Shown here in pieces: positions 21,626 through 32,640 of a stretch of 64,000 bases of DNA. Every line of letters starts with the position of its first letter. Position 1 is the first letter of the stretch. The stretch comes from Lithobates sylvaticus (taxonomy: Eukaryota; Chordata; Amphibia; Anura; Ranidae): assembly GCA_028564925.1 (NCBI GenBank), contig CM053029.1, positions 33,425,026-33,489,025 on the forward strand, in the 5' to 3' direction. The notes under the pieces were generated by a model. That model was not told where the DNA came from. It did no database searches and saw only the letters and a program-made list of their open reading frames with translations. The translations under genes were made by a program, and so were the position numbers.

Positions 21626-23715
21626 TTCTGAAATACTCTGCTGGAGGACTCCTCTCCTTCCTCTATAACTCTCCTCTCCTGAAATACTCTGCACTGCTGG
21701 AGGACTCTGCTCCTTCCTCTATAACTCTCCTCTCCTGAAATACTCTGCACTGCTGGAGGACTCTGCTCCTTCCTCTATAACTCTCCTCTCCTGAAATACT
21801 CTGCTCTTCTCCTTCCTCTATAACTCTCCTCTCCTGAAATACTCTGCACTGCTGGAGGAGGACTCTGCCTCTCCTTCCTCTAGTAACTCTCCTCTCCTGA
21901 AATACTTTAGGCACTGCTGGCCTGCTCCGAAGGGGGGGAGAAGGTTTGTAGAGGATGGAGGGGGAGGTCGAGGCAGAAAGATTAATATTACTCTATCTCT
22001 ATAGAGGACTACGTTAGTATGCTCCTCTCGAGTTCCTCTATAACTCTGCTGGGAGGACTCTGACTCCTCTCTCCTTCCTCTATAACTCTCCTCTCCTGAA
22101 ATACTCTGCCTCTGGGGGACTCTGCTCCTTCCTCTATAACTCTCCTCTCCTGAAATACTTGCATGCTGGAGGAACTCTGCTCCTTCCTCTAGAACTCTCC
22201 TCTCCTGAAATACTCTGCACTGCTGATAACTCTCCTCTCCTGAAATACTCTGCAATGCTGTGGGGACTCTGCTGGCTCTGTGGGACTCTGCCTTCTCTAT
22301 AACCTTCCTCCTTCCTCTATGGAACTCTCCTCTCCTGAAATACTCTGCACTGCTGGAGGACTCTGCTCCTTCCTCTATAACTCTGCTCCTTCCTCTATAA
22401 TCTCTCTCCTGAAATACGGCATGCTGGAGGACTCTGCTCCTTCCCCTATAACTCTCCTCTCCTGAAATACGGTCTTCCTCTATAACTTCCTCTCCTGCTG
22501 GAGGACTCTGCTCCTTCTCTTATAAATTCCTCTCCTGAAATACAGTGGAGACTCTGCTGCTTCCTCTATAACTCTCCTCTCCTGAATACTCTGCACTGCT
22601 GGAGGCTCATGCTCCTTCCTCTATAATCTCTCCTACTCTCTCTGGAGGAATACTCCTGCACTGCTGGAGGACTTGCTCACTCTTCCTCTATAACTCTCCT
22701 CCTTCCCCTGATATACTCTGCACTACGGCTGGAGGACTCTGCTCCTTCCTCTATAACTCTCCTCTCCTGAAATACTCTGCACTGCTGGAATACTCTGCTC
22801 CTCTTCTCTCTATAACTCTTCCTCTCCTGAAATACTCTGCACTGCTGGAGAACTCAGCTCCTTGCCTCTAGAACTCTCCTCTCTGAAATACCTGCACTGC
22901 TGGAGGACTCTGCTCCTTCCTCTATAACTCTCCTCTCCTGAAAATACTCTGCACTGCTGGAGGACTCTGCTCCTTCCTCTATAACTCTCCTCTCCTGAAC
23001 TACAGCTGGAGGACTCTGCTCTCCTTCCTCTATAACTCTCCTCTCCTGAAATACTCTGCTTGATGGAGGACTCTGCTCTTTCCTCTATAACTCTCCTCTC
23101 TGAAATACTCTGCTCTGCTGGAGGACTCTGCTCCTTCCCCTATAACTCTCCTCTCCTGAAATACTCTGCTCTCTGGAGACTCTGCTTCCTTCCCCTATTA
23201 ACTCTCCTCTCCTGAAATACTCTGCTCTGCTGGAGGACTCTGCTCCTTCCCCTATATAAACTATCTCTCTCTGAAATACTCTGCTCTGCTGGAGGACTCT
23301 GCTCTTTCCTCTATAACTCTCCTCTCCTGAAATACTCTGCTCTGCTGGAGGACTCTGCTCCTTCCTCTATTCCTCTCCTGAAATACTCTGCTGGAGGACT
23401 CTGCTCCTTCCTCTATAACTCTCCTCTCCTGAAATACTCTGCACTGCTGGAGGACTCTGCTCCTTCCTCTATAACTCTCCTCTCCTGAAATACTCTGCAC
23501 TGCTGGAGGACTCTGCTCCTTCCTCTATACTCTCCTCTCCTGAAATACTCTGCACTGCTGGAGGACTCCGCTCCTTCCTCTATAACTCTCCTCTCCTGAA
23601 ATACTCTGTACTGCTGGAGGACTCTGCTCCTTCTCTATAACTCTCCTCTCCTGAAATACTCTGCTCTGCTGGAGGACTATGCTCCCTCCTCTATAACTCT
23701 CCTCTCCTGAAATAT
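21626..23715. repeat. CT-rich minisatellite, 56-bp unit
   Basis: Roughly 37 units of tgctggaggactctgctcct + tcctctataactctcctctc + ctgaaatactctgcac. Many units have small deletions in the middle of the array (22000..22700), while the right half is more regular. A short inverted unit lies at about 23715..23750 (agaggaagtatcagagtcct). It has no spacers, so it is not a CRISPR-type array. Confidence 0.93.
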
Positions 23716-23962
23716 AGAGGAAGTATCAGAGTCCTCCAGCAGTAACTCTACTCTCCGGAAATACTTATTCTCCTCCATCCCGCGCCCTCTCTCTCTCTCT
23801 CTCTCTCTCTCTCAGATAAATATACTGTCCACTCACCGGTCACCTGTTCAATCGCTTGGCAACACAAATTGCTAATCAGCCAATCACATGGCAGAAACTC
23901 AATGCATTTAGGTATCTAGACGTGGTGAAGACAACGTGATGAAGTTCAAACTGAGCATCAGA

Positions 23963-24036
23963 ATGGGGAAGAAATGGGGTTTAAAGGGACTTTGAACGTG
24001 GGATGGTTGTTGGTGGCAGACAGGCTGATCTGCGAT

Positions 24037-24081
<45 letters not shown>

Positions 24082-25395
24082 CACACACACACACGCACAC
24101 ACACGCACACGCACACACCTCTCTCGGGTTTGCAGAGAATGGTGGGGAAAAGAAAATATCCAGTGAGTGGGAGGAAAATGCCTTGTTGGGGTCAGAGGAG
24201 AATGGGCAGACTGGTTCCAGATGATAGAAAGGCAACAGTAACTCAAATAACATCTCGTTATATCCAAGGTATGCAGAATACCATCTCTGAACACACAACA
24301 CATCCAACCTTGAAGCAGATGGGCTACAGAAGACCACACTGGATGCCACTCCTGACAGCTAAGAACAGGAAACTGAGGCTACAATTGGCACAGAATCACC
24401 AAAATTGTACAATAGAAGATTGGAAAAACGTTGCCTGGTCAGACGAGTCTGGATTTCAGCTGCGACATTCAGATGGTGGGGCCAGAATTTGGTGTAAACA
24501 TGAAGCATGGATCCATCCTGCCTTGAATCACTGGTTCAGGCTGGTGGTGGGGTTGTAATGGTGTGGGAGATATTTTCTTGGCACACTTTGGGCCCCTTAG
24601 TACCAATTGAGCATCGTTTAAACCCCATGGCCTACCTGAGTATTGTTGCTGACCATGTCCATCCCTTTATGACTACAGTGTACCCATCTTCTGATGGCTC
24701 CTTCCAGCAGGATAATCCACCATGTCACAAAGCTCCAATCATCTCACCACTGGACAACGAGGTCACTGTACTCCAATGGCCTCCACACTCTCACCAGATC
24801 TCATCCAATGGCCTCCACACTCACCACATCTCATCCAATGGCTCCACACTCACCACATCTCATCCAATGGCCTCCACACTCACCACATCTCATCCAATGG
24901 CCTTCCACACTCACCACATCTCATCCAAATGGCCTCCACACTCACCACATCTCATCCAATGGCCTCCACACTCACCACATCTCATCACCACATCTCATCC
25001 AATGGCCTCCACACTCACCACATCTCATCCAATGGCCTCCACACTCACCACATCTCATCCAATGGCCTCCACACTCCCCACATCTCATCCAATGGCCTCC
25101 ACACTCACCACATCTCACAACTCCAATGGGCAATGGCCTCCACACTCACCAGATCTCATAACTCCAATGGGCAATGGCCTCCACACTCACCAGATCTCAA
25201 TCCAATAGAGCACCATTGGTGATGTGGTCGAACAGGAGATTGGCATCATGGATATGCAGCCGACAAATCAGAAGCAACTGCATGATGCCATCATGTCATT
25301 ATGGAGCAAAATCTCTGAGGAACGTTTCCAACACCTTGTTAAATCTATGCCGCCAAGAATGAAGGCAAAAGGAGGTCCAACCCGATACTGGCAAG
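23963..25395 (+). pseudogene. Tc1 transposase relic, copy A
   Basis: The start is near atgGGGAAG at 23963. The HTH-coding region is replaced in part by (CA)n. From 24140 the frame reads MVGKRKYPVSGRKMPC, then QNTISEHTTHPTLKQMGYRR, ENW-type IEDWKNVAWSDESGFQLRHS (first catalytic Asp), VQAGGGVVMVWEIFSWHTLG and SSDGSFQQDNPPCHKAPIIS (second Asp). The third block, QWPPHSPDLNPIEH in the family, is expanded into about 13 tandem copies. The tail EIGIMDMQPTNQKQLHDAIM follows. Confidence 0.88.
24767..25203. repeat. 30-bp array within Tc1 copy A transposase
   Basis: About 13 units of tccaatggcctccacactca + ccacatctca, several with 1-bp changes in length. Each unit is bounded by TCCAAT. It starts and ends on normal Tc1 sequence (gtcactgtactccaat / agatctcaatccaatagag), so the array grew from the transposase gene itself. 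Confidence 0.93.
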
Positions 25396-25902
25396 GTGTA
25401 CCTAATAAAGTGACCAATGAGTTAATATCTTATATACAGCCATAGACACAGGCAGGCTGCTCAGCCCAGATGTCGGATGTTTTACAGACACTTCTCTTTT
25501 TCTCTCATAATATTGACATAAAACGTCGCTCCGGTTGTCTGGTGACTATAATGTCCCATCCTGGACAGTTTTAATGACACAGCCGGCTGGGAATATATAA
25601 ACAGAGAATGAATAGAATTTCACGCCCGTGCCCTGGCAACACCGAGTCACATGACCGAGGTCTGCACTAGAATGATGAATCTACACTCACCGGACACTTT
25701 ATTAGGTCCCCTTGCTAGTACCGGTTTGGACCTCCGTTTTGCCTTCATTCTTGGTGGCATAGATACAACAAGGTGTTAGAAACGTTCCTCAGAGATTTTG
25801 CTCCATAGTGACATGATAACATCATGTAGTTGCTTCTGATTTGTCGGCTTCACATTCATGATGCCAATCTCCTGTTCAATCACATCCCATAGGTGCTCTA
25901 TT

Positions 25903-26443
25903 GGATTGAGATGTGGTGAGTGTGGAGGCCATTGGATGAGATGTGGTGAGTGTGGAGGCCATTGGATGAGATGTGGTGAGTGTGGAGGCCATTGGATGAG
26001 ATGTGGTGAGTGTGGAGGCCATTGGATGAGATGTGGTGAGTGTGGAGGCCATTGGATGAGATGTGGTGAGTGTGGAGGCCATTGGATGAGATGTGGTGAG
26101 TGTGGAGGCCATTGGATGAGATGTGGTGAGTGTGGAGGCCATTGGATGAGATGTGGTGAGTGTGGAGGCCATTGGATGAGATGTGGTGAGTGTGGAGGCC
26201 ATTGGATGAGATGTGGTGAGTGTGGAGGCCCTTGGTTGAGAGCTGGTGAGTGTGGAGGCCCTTGGATGAGAGCTGGTGAGTGTGGAGGCCCTTGGATGAG
26301 ATCTGGTGAGTGTGGAGGCCCATTGGATGAGATCTGGTGAGTGTGGAGGCCCTTGGATGAGATCTGGTGAGTGTGGAGGCCCTTGGATGAGATCTGGTGA
26401 GTGTGGAGGCCCTTGGATGAGATCTGGTGAGCGTGGAGGCCAT
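25903..26443. repeat. 30-bp array within Tc1 copy B transposase
   Basis: Eighteen units of gagatgtggtgagtgtggag + gccattggat. Ten at the left are identical; the right third has variant types (agctggt, atctggt, gcccttgg). The unit is exactly 30 bp, preserving a 10-residue repeat of the D-x-E block region on the minus strand. Confidence 0.95.
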
Positions 26444-26726
26444 TGGAGTACAGTGACCTCATTGTCCAGTGGTGAGATGATTGGAGCTTTGTGACATGGT
26501 GCATTATCCTGCTGGAAGGAGCCATCAGAAGATGGGGACACTGTAGTCATAAAGGGATGGAGATGGTCAGCAACAATACTCAATTGGTACTAAGGGGCCC
26601 AAAGTGTGCCAAGAAAATATCTTCCACACCATTACACCACCACCACCAGCCTAGATCCATGCTTTCATGTTTACGCCAAATTCTGACCCCACCATCTGAA
26701 TGTCGCAGCTGAAATCCAGACTCATC

Positions 26727-26852
26727 GTGTCGGGACCCCACAGGGCAAGGACCGCACTATACCACAGATGGACACCAGTGGCAAAAAGCGCCCTGAAGCG
26801 ATTCAGTTCGCATAGGTTGCGCTATACAAGTCATTCATTCATTCATTCATTC
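26727..26852 (+). mobile_element. SINE/LINE 3' tail with (ATTC)n
   Basis: The insertion begins gtgtcgggaccccacagggc and ends ggttgcgctatacaagtc followed by five attc units, typical of a tRNA-SINE or L2-type 3' end. It splits the Tc1 sequence ctcatc|agaccaggcaac. Confidence 0.65.
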
Positions 26853-27433
26853 ATCAGACCAGGCAACGTTTTTCCAATCTTCTATTGTCCAATTTTGGTG
26901 ATCCTGTGCCAATTGTAGCCTCAGTTTCCTGTTCTTAGCTGACAGGAGTGGCACCCGGTGTGGTCTTCTGCTGCTGTAGTCCATCTGCTTCAAGGATCGA
27001 TGTGTTGTGTGTTCAGAGATGGTATTCTGCATACCTTGGGTGGGTAACGAGTGGTTATTTGAGTTACTGTATCCTCTCTATCATCTGCCCATTCTCCTCG
27101 CACATCAACAAGGCATTTTCCTCCACACAACTGCCGCTCATTGGATATTTTCTCTCCCCCCCCCCCCCCCACCATTCTCTGTAAACCCCGAGAGATGGTT
27201 GCGAGTGAAAATCCCAGAAATACTCAGACCAGCCCGTCTGCCACCAACAACCATGCCACGTTCAAAGTCACTCAAACCCCCTTTCTTCCCCATTCTGATG
27301 CTCGGTTTGAACTTCAGCAAGTCGTCTTCTCTAGATGCCTAAATGCATTGAGTTGCTGCCATGCGATTGGCCGATTAGCAATTTGCGTTACAAAGCAATT
27401 GAACAAGGTGTACCCAATAAAGTGACCAGTGAG

Positions 27434-28239
27434 TATGATAGATAGAGATATAGATAGATAGGATAGATAGATAATCTCTCTCCATTTTTTTTTTAGATTA
27501 TATATAAACTTTTTCCCAATTTTAATAATAATAATAATAATAATAATAAATATTTATAACAAGTCCAATTTAATATAAAATAAAAACTTCAAAATAAAAA
27601 AAATGTTTCCTGGGATGTCGCACTAATTTAGTGACGCAATGCCAAATAACCGTCTGTAATGAATGAGCCCCCCCCCCCATTGGCTGGTTATTGCAGCTCT
27701 TCTCAGCGATGACATCGTTGCCCTGCAGGCCGGTGACATCACACCACCGCTGCCCTGCAATCAGAGGTTGCACAGAGCGGGATGCAGTAGTAGAAGACGG
27801 AGGACGGATGTGGTCGGCTGTCGGTTTACTTCTGCAAAAAAAATAAAAAAAAAATAAAAAATGTGATCTTAGCAGCTGCTGGGGGATGGGAAGGAGGCAT
27901 GACAGGGACTCCCAAAAGGCTGATGACAACCAGAGCCGCCAGCTGGGAGCACAAGAGATGCATCACCCGCTGATTACACTATAAATACCTCCCGACCATT
28001 ATAGAGGAGAGCGACCCAACATATCTACCATGTACTAACATGACAGGGGAGAGAGCCTGCCCTCACCCAGTACACACCCATCACTATATGACCCGACAGG
28101 TAAAGTCAATAATGTTCATTATCTCGTAACAACGTCACCTGAAGGTGGGTGGGATACATTAGGCAGCAAGTGAACATGTTGTCCCTGAAGTTCATGTATT
28201 GAAAACAAAAAAAATAAATAAAAAGGACAAGAGTAAGGA
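27434..28239. other. Intronic sequence with GATA and ATA microsatellites
   Basis: gatagatagagata-type repeats at about 27436..27472, (taa)n at 27523..27549 and an A-rich stretch at 27836..27860. The remainder is unique-looking with no gene. Confidence 0.5.
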
Positions 28240-29025
28240 GGAGGAACTACACCCCATTGCTGGTGCCACCGGGAGGAACTATGCCCCATCACTGGGAAGA
28301 ACTGCACCCCATTGCTGGTGCCACCGGAACTGCACCCCATCGCTGGGAAGAACTGCACCCCATTACTGGTGCCACCGGAACTGCGCCCCATTGCTGGTGC
28401 CATTGGGAGGAACTATGCCCCATCCCTGGTGTCACTGGGAAGAACTGCACACCATTGCTGGTGCCACCGGAACTGCGCCCCATCGCTGGGAAGAACTGCA
28501 CCCCATTACTGGTGCCACCAGAACTGCACCCCATCGCTGGGAAGAACTGCACCCCATTACTGGTGCCACCGGAACTGCACCCCATCGCTGGGACGAACTG
28601 CACCCCATTGCTGGTGCCACCGGGAGGAACTATGCCCCATCACTGGGAAGAACTGCACCCCATTACTGGTGCCACCGGAACTGCGCCCCATCGCTGGGAA
28701 GAACTGCACCCCATTGCTGGTGCCATTGGGAGGAACTATGCCCCATCCCTGGGAAGAACTACACCCCATTGCTGGTGCCACCGGGAGGAACTATGCCCAA
28801 TCACTGGGAAGAACTGCACCCCATTGCTGGTGCCACCGAAACTGCGCCCCATCGCTGGGAAGAACTGCACCCCATTGCTGGTGCCACCGGGAGGAACTGT
28901 GCCCCATCACTGATGTCACTGGGAAGAACTGAAACCCATCGCTGGGAGGAACTGCGCCCCATTGCTGGTGCCACCGGGAGGAACTGCGCCCCATTGCTGG
29001 TGCCACCGGGAGGAACTAAGCTGCA
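28240..29025. repeat. Minisatellite, compound ~27/30-bp units
   Basis: Alternating gaactgcaccccattgctgg + tgccaccggga and gaactatgccccatcactgg + gaa units. The 348-codon plus frame over it continues into a Tc1 relic and is an artefact. Confidence 0.9.
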
Positions 29026-29039
29026 TCATTGGAGGGAAT

Positions 29040-29845
29040 ACTGCTCGAAGGGCTGGATTAATGCAAGCAAAAGGCAGCAGCTTGGAGACCACTGGTCTCT
29101 AGTCAAGATGGGTCATTACAAATCCAAAACGGCAGCTCTTGTGGGATGCTCCCGGTCTGCAGTGGTCAGGACCGACCAAAAGTGGTCCAAGCAAGGAAAG
29201 CTGGGGAATCAAGCGACAGGGTTATCGATGGCCAAGGCTCACTGATGCACATGGAAAGGGAAGGCTGGGCTGTGTAGTCTTATCCAATAGAAGAGATACT
29301 GGAGCTCAGATTGCTGAAAAAGTGAATTCTGGTTCTGATAGAAAGGTGTCAGAACACACAGAGCATCGCAGTTTGCTGTGAATGGGGCTGCGTAGCTGCA
29401 GACTGGTCAGGGTGCCCATGATGACCAAAAGCACCTACAATGGGCACGTGAGCATCAGAACTGGAGCACGGAGCAATGGAAGAAGGTGGCCTGATCTGAT
29501 GAATCGCATTTTCTTTTACATCATGTGGATGACCAGGATGCAGTATGGGAAAGACAAGCCGGCGGGGCCTGACATTTTTTGACAAGTACCACCTACCTAA
29601 ACATTGTTGGGGGCCAAGTACACCCCTTCATGGAAACGGTATTCCCTTATGGCAGCGGCCTCTTTCAGCAGGATAATGCGCCCTGCCACACTGCAAAAAT
29701 GGTTTGTGCAACACAACAATGAGTTTGAGGTGGTGACCTGACCCCCAAATTCTTCAGATCTCAATCCAATTGAGTATCTGTGGGATGTGCTGGAAAGACA
29801 AGTCAGATCCACAGAGGACCCACCTTTCAACCTTGCATTACTTAA
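29040..29845 (+). mobile_element. Relic of another Tc1 family
   Basis: Coding scraps in family order: HYKSKTAALVGCSRSAVVRT (HTH), SNRRDTGAQIAEKVNSGSDR, QWAREHQ-type text at about 29435 (gggcacgtgagcatcagaac), RMQYGKDKPAG, a cattgttgggggccaagtac block, GLFQQDNAPCHTAK at about 29655 and the acidic block SDLNPIEYLWDVLERQV at about 29755. TIRs are not recognisable; it is heavily decayed and runs into the tandem repeat at 29775. Confidence 0.75.
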
Positions 29846-31190
29846 AGTAGGGGTCCCCAACCCTTGGGCCAAGGACCAGTGCATGCTGGGAGCCCGGCAG
29901 CGGGACAGGGGTTGGCAACAGGTAGAGCAAGCCGGCACAACCTGAACTTCCAGACTGACCACCAGAGGGCCCCAGCCCCCGCTACACCTACCCTGTTTCC
30001 CCGAAAATAAGACCTAGCGTGATTGTCGGTGATGGCTGCAATATAAGCCCTATCCCCCAAATAAGCACTACCCTGTTTCCCCGAAAATAAGCCCTACCCT
30101 GAAAATAAGACCTACAAGGACTTTAACTAGGGCTTATTTGGGGGGTAGGGCTTATATTGCAGCCATCACCGACAATCACGCTAGGTCTTATTTTCGGGGG
30201 AAACAGGGTAGCACCACTTCTTCCTTCCCTCTCTGTGGTCATGAAGGAGAAGGGCAGGGAGGAGAGTCAGGCCAGGCACAGGCTCCAATGGCACTAGTGA
30301 GACCCAGGCTGACCCCCAATCCAGCCTACTGCTGTAACACATCAGAGTATCTGTGGGATGTGCTGGAAAGACAAGTCCTATGCATGGAGGACCCACCTTT
30401 CAACTTGCATTACTTAAAAGTAGGGGTCCCCAACCCCCGGGCCGCGGACCAGTGCCTGCTGGAAGCCGGGCAGGGGTTGGCAGCAGGCAGAGCAAGCAGG
30501 CACAACCTGCACTGCCAGACTGACCCCCAGAGGGCGCCCGCTCCCCTACACCTAGCACCACTTCTCCCTTCCCTCTCTGTGGTCATAAAGGGGGAGAAGG
30601 GCAGGGAGGAGAGTCGGGCCAGGATCTAATGGCACTAGTGAGACCCAGGCTGACCCCCAATCCAGCCTACTGCTGTAACACATTGCGGAGTATCTGTGGG
30701 ATGTGCTGGAAAGACAAGTCCTACAAGTCCTACCCACCTGTCCCACCTTTCAACTTGCATTACTTAAAGTAGGGGTCCCCAACCCCCGGGCCAAGGACCA
30801 GTGCCTGCTGGGAGCCGGTCAGCGTGACAGGGGTTGGCAGCAGGCAAAGCAAGCCGGCACAACCTGCACTGCCAGACTGACCCCCAGAGGACGCCCGCTC
30901 CCCTATACCTAGCCCCACTTCTCCCTTCCCTCTCTGTGGTCATGAAGGGGAAGGGCAGGGTGGAAAGTTGGGCCAGGGACAGGATCGAAAAGCACTGGTG
31001 AGACCCAGGCTGACCCCCAATCCAGCCCACTGCTGTAAATTGTAATACAGTCTTGAGTATCTATGGGATGTGCTGCAAAGACAAGTCCTATCAATGGAGG
31101 AGGACCCATCTATGGGAGGACCCACCTTTCAACTTGTATTACTTAAAAGTATGGGGTCCCCAACCCCCGGGCCACGGACCAGTACTGCCA
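29775..31190. repeat. Tandem repeat of a Tc1/hAT junction, ~345-bp unit, four copies
   Basis: Unit starts at about 29775, 30345, 30688 and 31054. Each begins gagtatctgtgggatgtgct (3' transposase codons of the Tc1 relic), passes acctttcaacttgcattact + taaa and enters a hAT end, aggggtccccaacccccggg + ccgcggaccag. The first unit is lengthened by the gaaaataag MITE. Confidence 0.85.
30071..30208. mobile_element. TA-flanked hairpin MITE (CCCTGTTTCCCCGAAAATAAG)
   Basis: ccctgtttccccgaaaataa at the left mirrors ttattttcgggggaaacagg + g at the right, with TA on both sides. A partial sister copy sits just upstream (29992..30066), carrying the same cgtgattgtcggtgatggct core in the other orientation. 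Confidence 0.78.
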
Positions 31191-31268
31191 TAACACATTC
31201 CTCCACCCGAAGTGACAGGCTGCAACAACACCCCCCCCCCCCCCTCAACGACAGCAACAACCATCAAC

Positions 31269-31440
31269 TAGGGTTGCCACCTTAATCCCTTTAAACCTGA
31301 ACACATTAATTACACAGGTTCTGTGGCTGATTAGGGTGGAAATTAAACTCACTTGGTGCTTTTGCTGCATTAAAATTAGCCTCAGAACCCGTGCAATTCA
31401 TATGTGTTCGGGTTTAAAAAGGGATGAGGTGGCATCTCTA
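31269..31440. mobile_element. hAT-type MITE (TAGGGTTGCCACCT)
   Basis: tagggttgccaccttaatcc at the left mirrors gggatgaggtggcatctcta at the right; ctttaaacctgaacaca/tgtgttcgggtttaaa continues the fold. A perfect 8-bp duplication CCATCAAC lies at 31261..31268 and 31441..31448. Confidence 0.85.
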
Positions 31441-31448
31441 CCATCAAC

Positions 31449-31516
31449 CCTCCCGGTCCGTATAGGCGTTTACTACTGAGTGGCCGGTCCCTGGTGCTGG
31501 GGCGGTTGGGGACCAC
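31449..31516. mobile_element. hAT right end (…ggttggggaccact)
   Basis: gtggccggtccctggtgctg + gggcggttggggacca is the mirror of the aggggtccccaacccccggg left ends in the preceding tandem array, so an old hAT spanned the region before duplication and MITE insertion. Confidence 0.65.
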
Positions 31517-32489
31517 TAACGTAAAGGATCTGCTACTGATGGCTTGGGGCCAGATACCCACAAAGGTCTAGTGGAGTCCAAGCCTCAATGGGTCAGAGCT
31601 GTTTTAGAGGCAAAAGGGGGACCTACTCGACATTAGATGGGTGGTCATACAGTTATGGCCAAATCGGGGTATAGTAAATATTACTTTTTAGAATAAATCA
31701 CACAGGAAAACCCAAAATGACGCAAGCCCTTGCTGGTGGTCCAACACCACGTCCAGATCTCTCAAATTTTACTGCATAGCAGTCACCATCCAACCACCAC
31801 CATTGTGTCCGTTTTGAACACTTCATATAAAAAACAATCACTATCATTGTTTTCCAATCAACAAAATACGATGACAAAGATAGACGTTAAATAATTGCTG
31901 CCAAAAGCCACGCCAAGATGACTCTGCTGAATGCAAATGATTGGCGCACACCTCATGTTCGGAGCTACTGATTCCCACATATGCCGGCAGGCACTGGCAC
32001 TCCATGGTGTAGTCCAGGTTGAGTGAGCCAAGAGGACAACAAGAGAAAGTAGTAGAGTCAGTCCCGGCTCCATGTAGGCCTCTGCCAAACTCTCACACTA
32101 ATTGCACATTATCAGCCTGCAGAACTTCCGCAGTTCACACACACTTCAATCAAGGATTTCCTCAACAACCCTGGGACATTATCTGTGGTGTGACCCCCCC
32201 CCCCCCCCACAACCAGGACTCCCAAACCTCCCTCTGCTGGGGGCTTTAACGACTTCCTGTCACAGGAGAACTACGGGGGGACGACAACTGCAAAGTAAAG
32301 CAACATTTTTCCAGTCCAACTCCAGCAATGGAAAGCTTCTGATAAAGAATGTTATAATACGGAGAGAGCTTAAAGGGGACCTTCACCCTCCCAATGAACG
32401 TTTCAGTCGATCCTCCCCCACCCATTGATGCCTTGTTCTGCTGAAATCATTTACCTACAAGCCCCGCAGATCCAGCGTTGTACTCTTCT
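31517..32489. other. Intronic sequence, nothing recognised
   Basis: Unique-looking, with a C-run at about 32195..32208. No credible gene. Confidence 0.4.
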
Positions 32490-32640
32490 TTGGCACCCGC
32501 CGCCTGCACCAGGTCCCGCCGCCTGCACCAGGTCCCGCCGCCTGCACCAAGTCCCACCTCCTGCACCAAGTCCCACCTCCTGCACCAAGTCCCACCTCCT
32601 GCACCAAGTCCCACCTCCTGCACCAAGTCCCACCTCCTGC
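32490..32640. repeat. Minisatellite, 19-bp unit
   Basis: About eight copies of caccaagtcccacctcctg / caccaggtcccgccgcctg, with two sequence classes in separate blocks (cgccg left, cacct right). Confidence 0.93.

Larger units (their letters stand above)
23825..25423 (+). mobile_element. Tc1-type transposon, copy A
   Basis: Left ccactcaccggtcacctgtt (part of the TIR is lost) and right ggtgtacctaataaagtgac + caatgag. This widespread vertebrate Tc1 family normally begins cactcaccggccactttatt. Copy B lies 260 bp away in opposite orientation. It contains a (CA)n run at 24040..24118 and a 30-bp tandem array in the transposase gene. Confidence 0.9.
25745..27293 (-). pseudogene. Tc1 transposase relic, copy B
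   Basis: Starts near 27293 (MGKKGGLSDFERGMVVGGRR). Later pieces are MQNTISEHTTHRSLKQMDYS, KNRKLRLQLAQDHQNWTIED, WKNVAWSDE (interrupted by the SINE-like insert), FQQDNAPCHKAPIISPLDNE, the expanded WPPHSPHLIQ array (18 units, all in frame) and NPIEHLWDVIEQEIGIMNVK. Frame changes and the insert make it inactive, although a 249-codon frame survives over the array because the unit is 30 bp. Confidence 0.9.
25684..27433 (-). mobile_element. Tc1-type transposon, copy B
   Basis: Left cactcaccggacactttatt + aggtccccttgctagtaccgg; right ggtgtacccaataaagtgac + cagtgag; TA flanks. It is the same family as copy A, facing it tail to tail. A SINE-like tail is inserted at 26727..26852, and a C-run lies at about 27156..27170. 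Confidence 0.92.

Noticed and set aside
21626-23715. Possible CRISPR-like array of regular repeats
   Set aside because: Units adjoin with no unique spacers and the genome is that of a vertebrate; it is a minisatellite.
24040-24118. Repetitive Thr/His frame across (CA)n
   Set aside because: A simple microsatellite inside the Tc1 transposase relic.
28199-29245. 348-codon plus-strand frame
   Set aside because: It covers a minisatellite and runs into a Tc1 relic; its period explains the openness.
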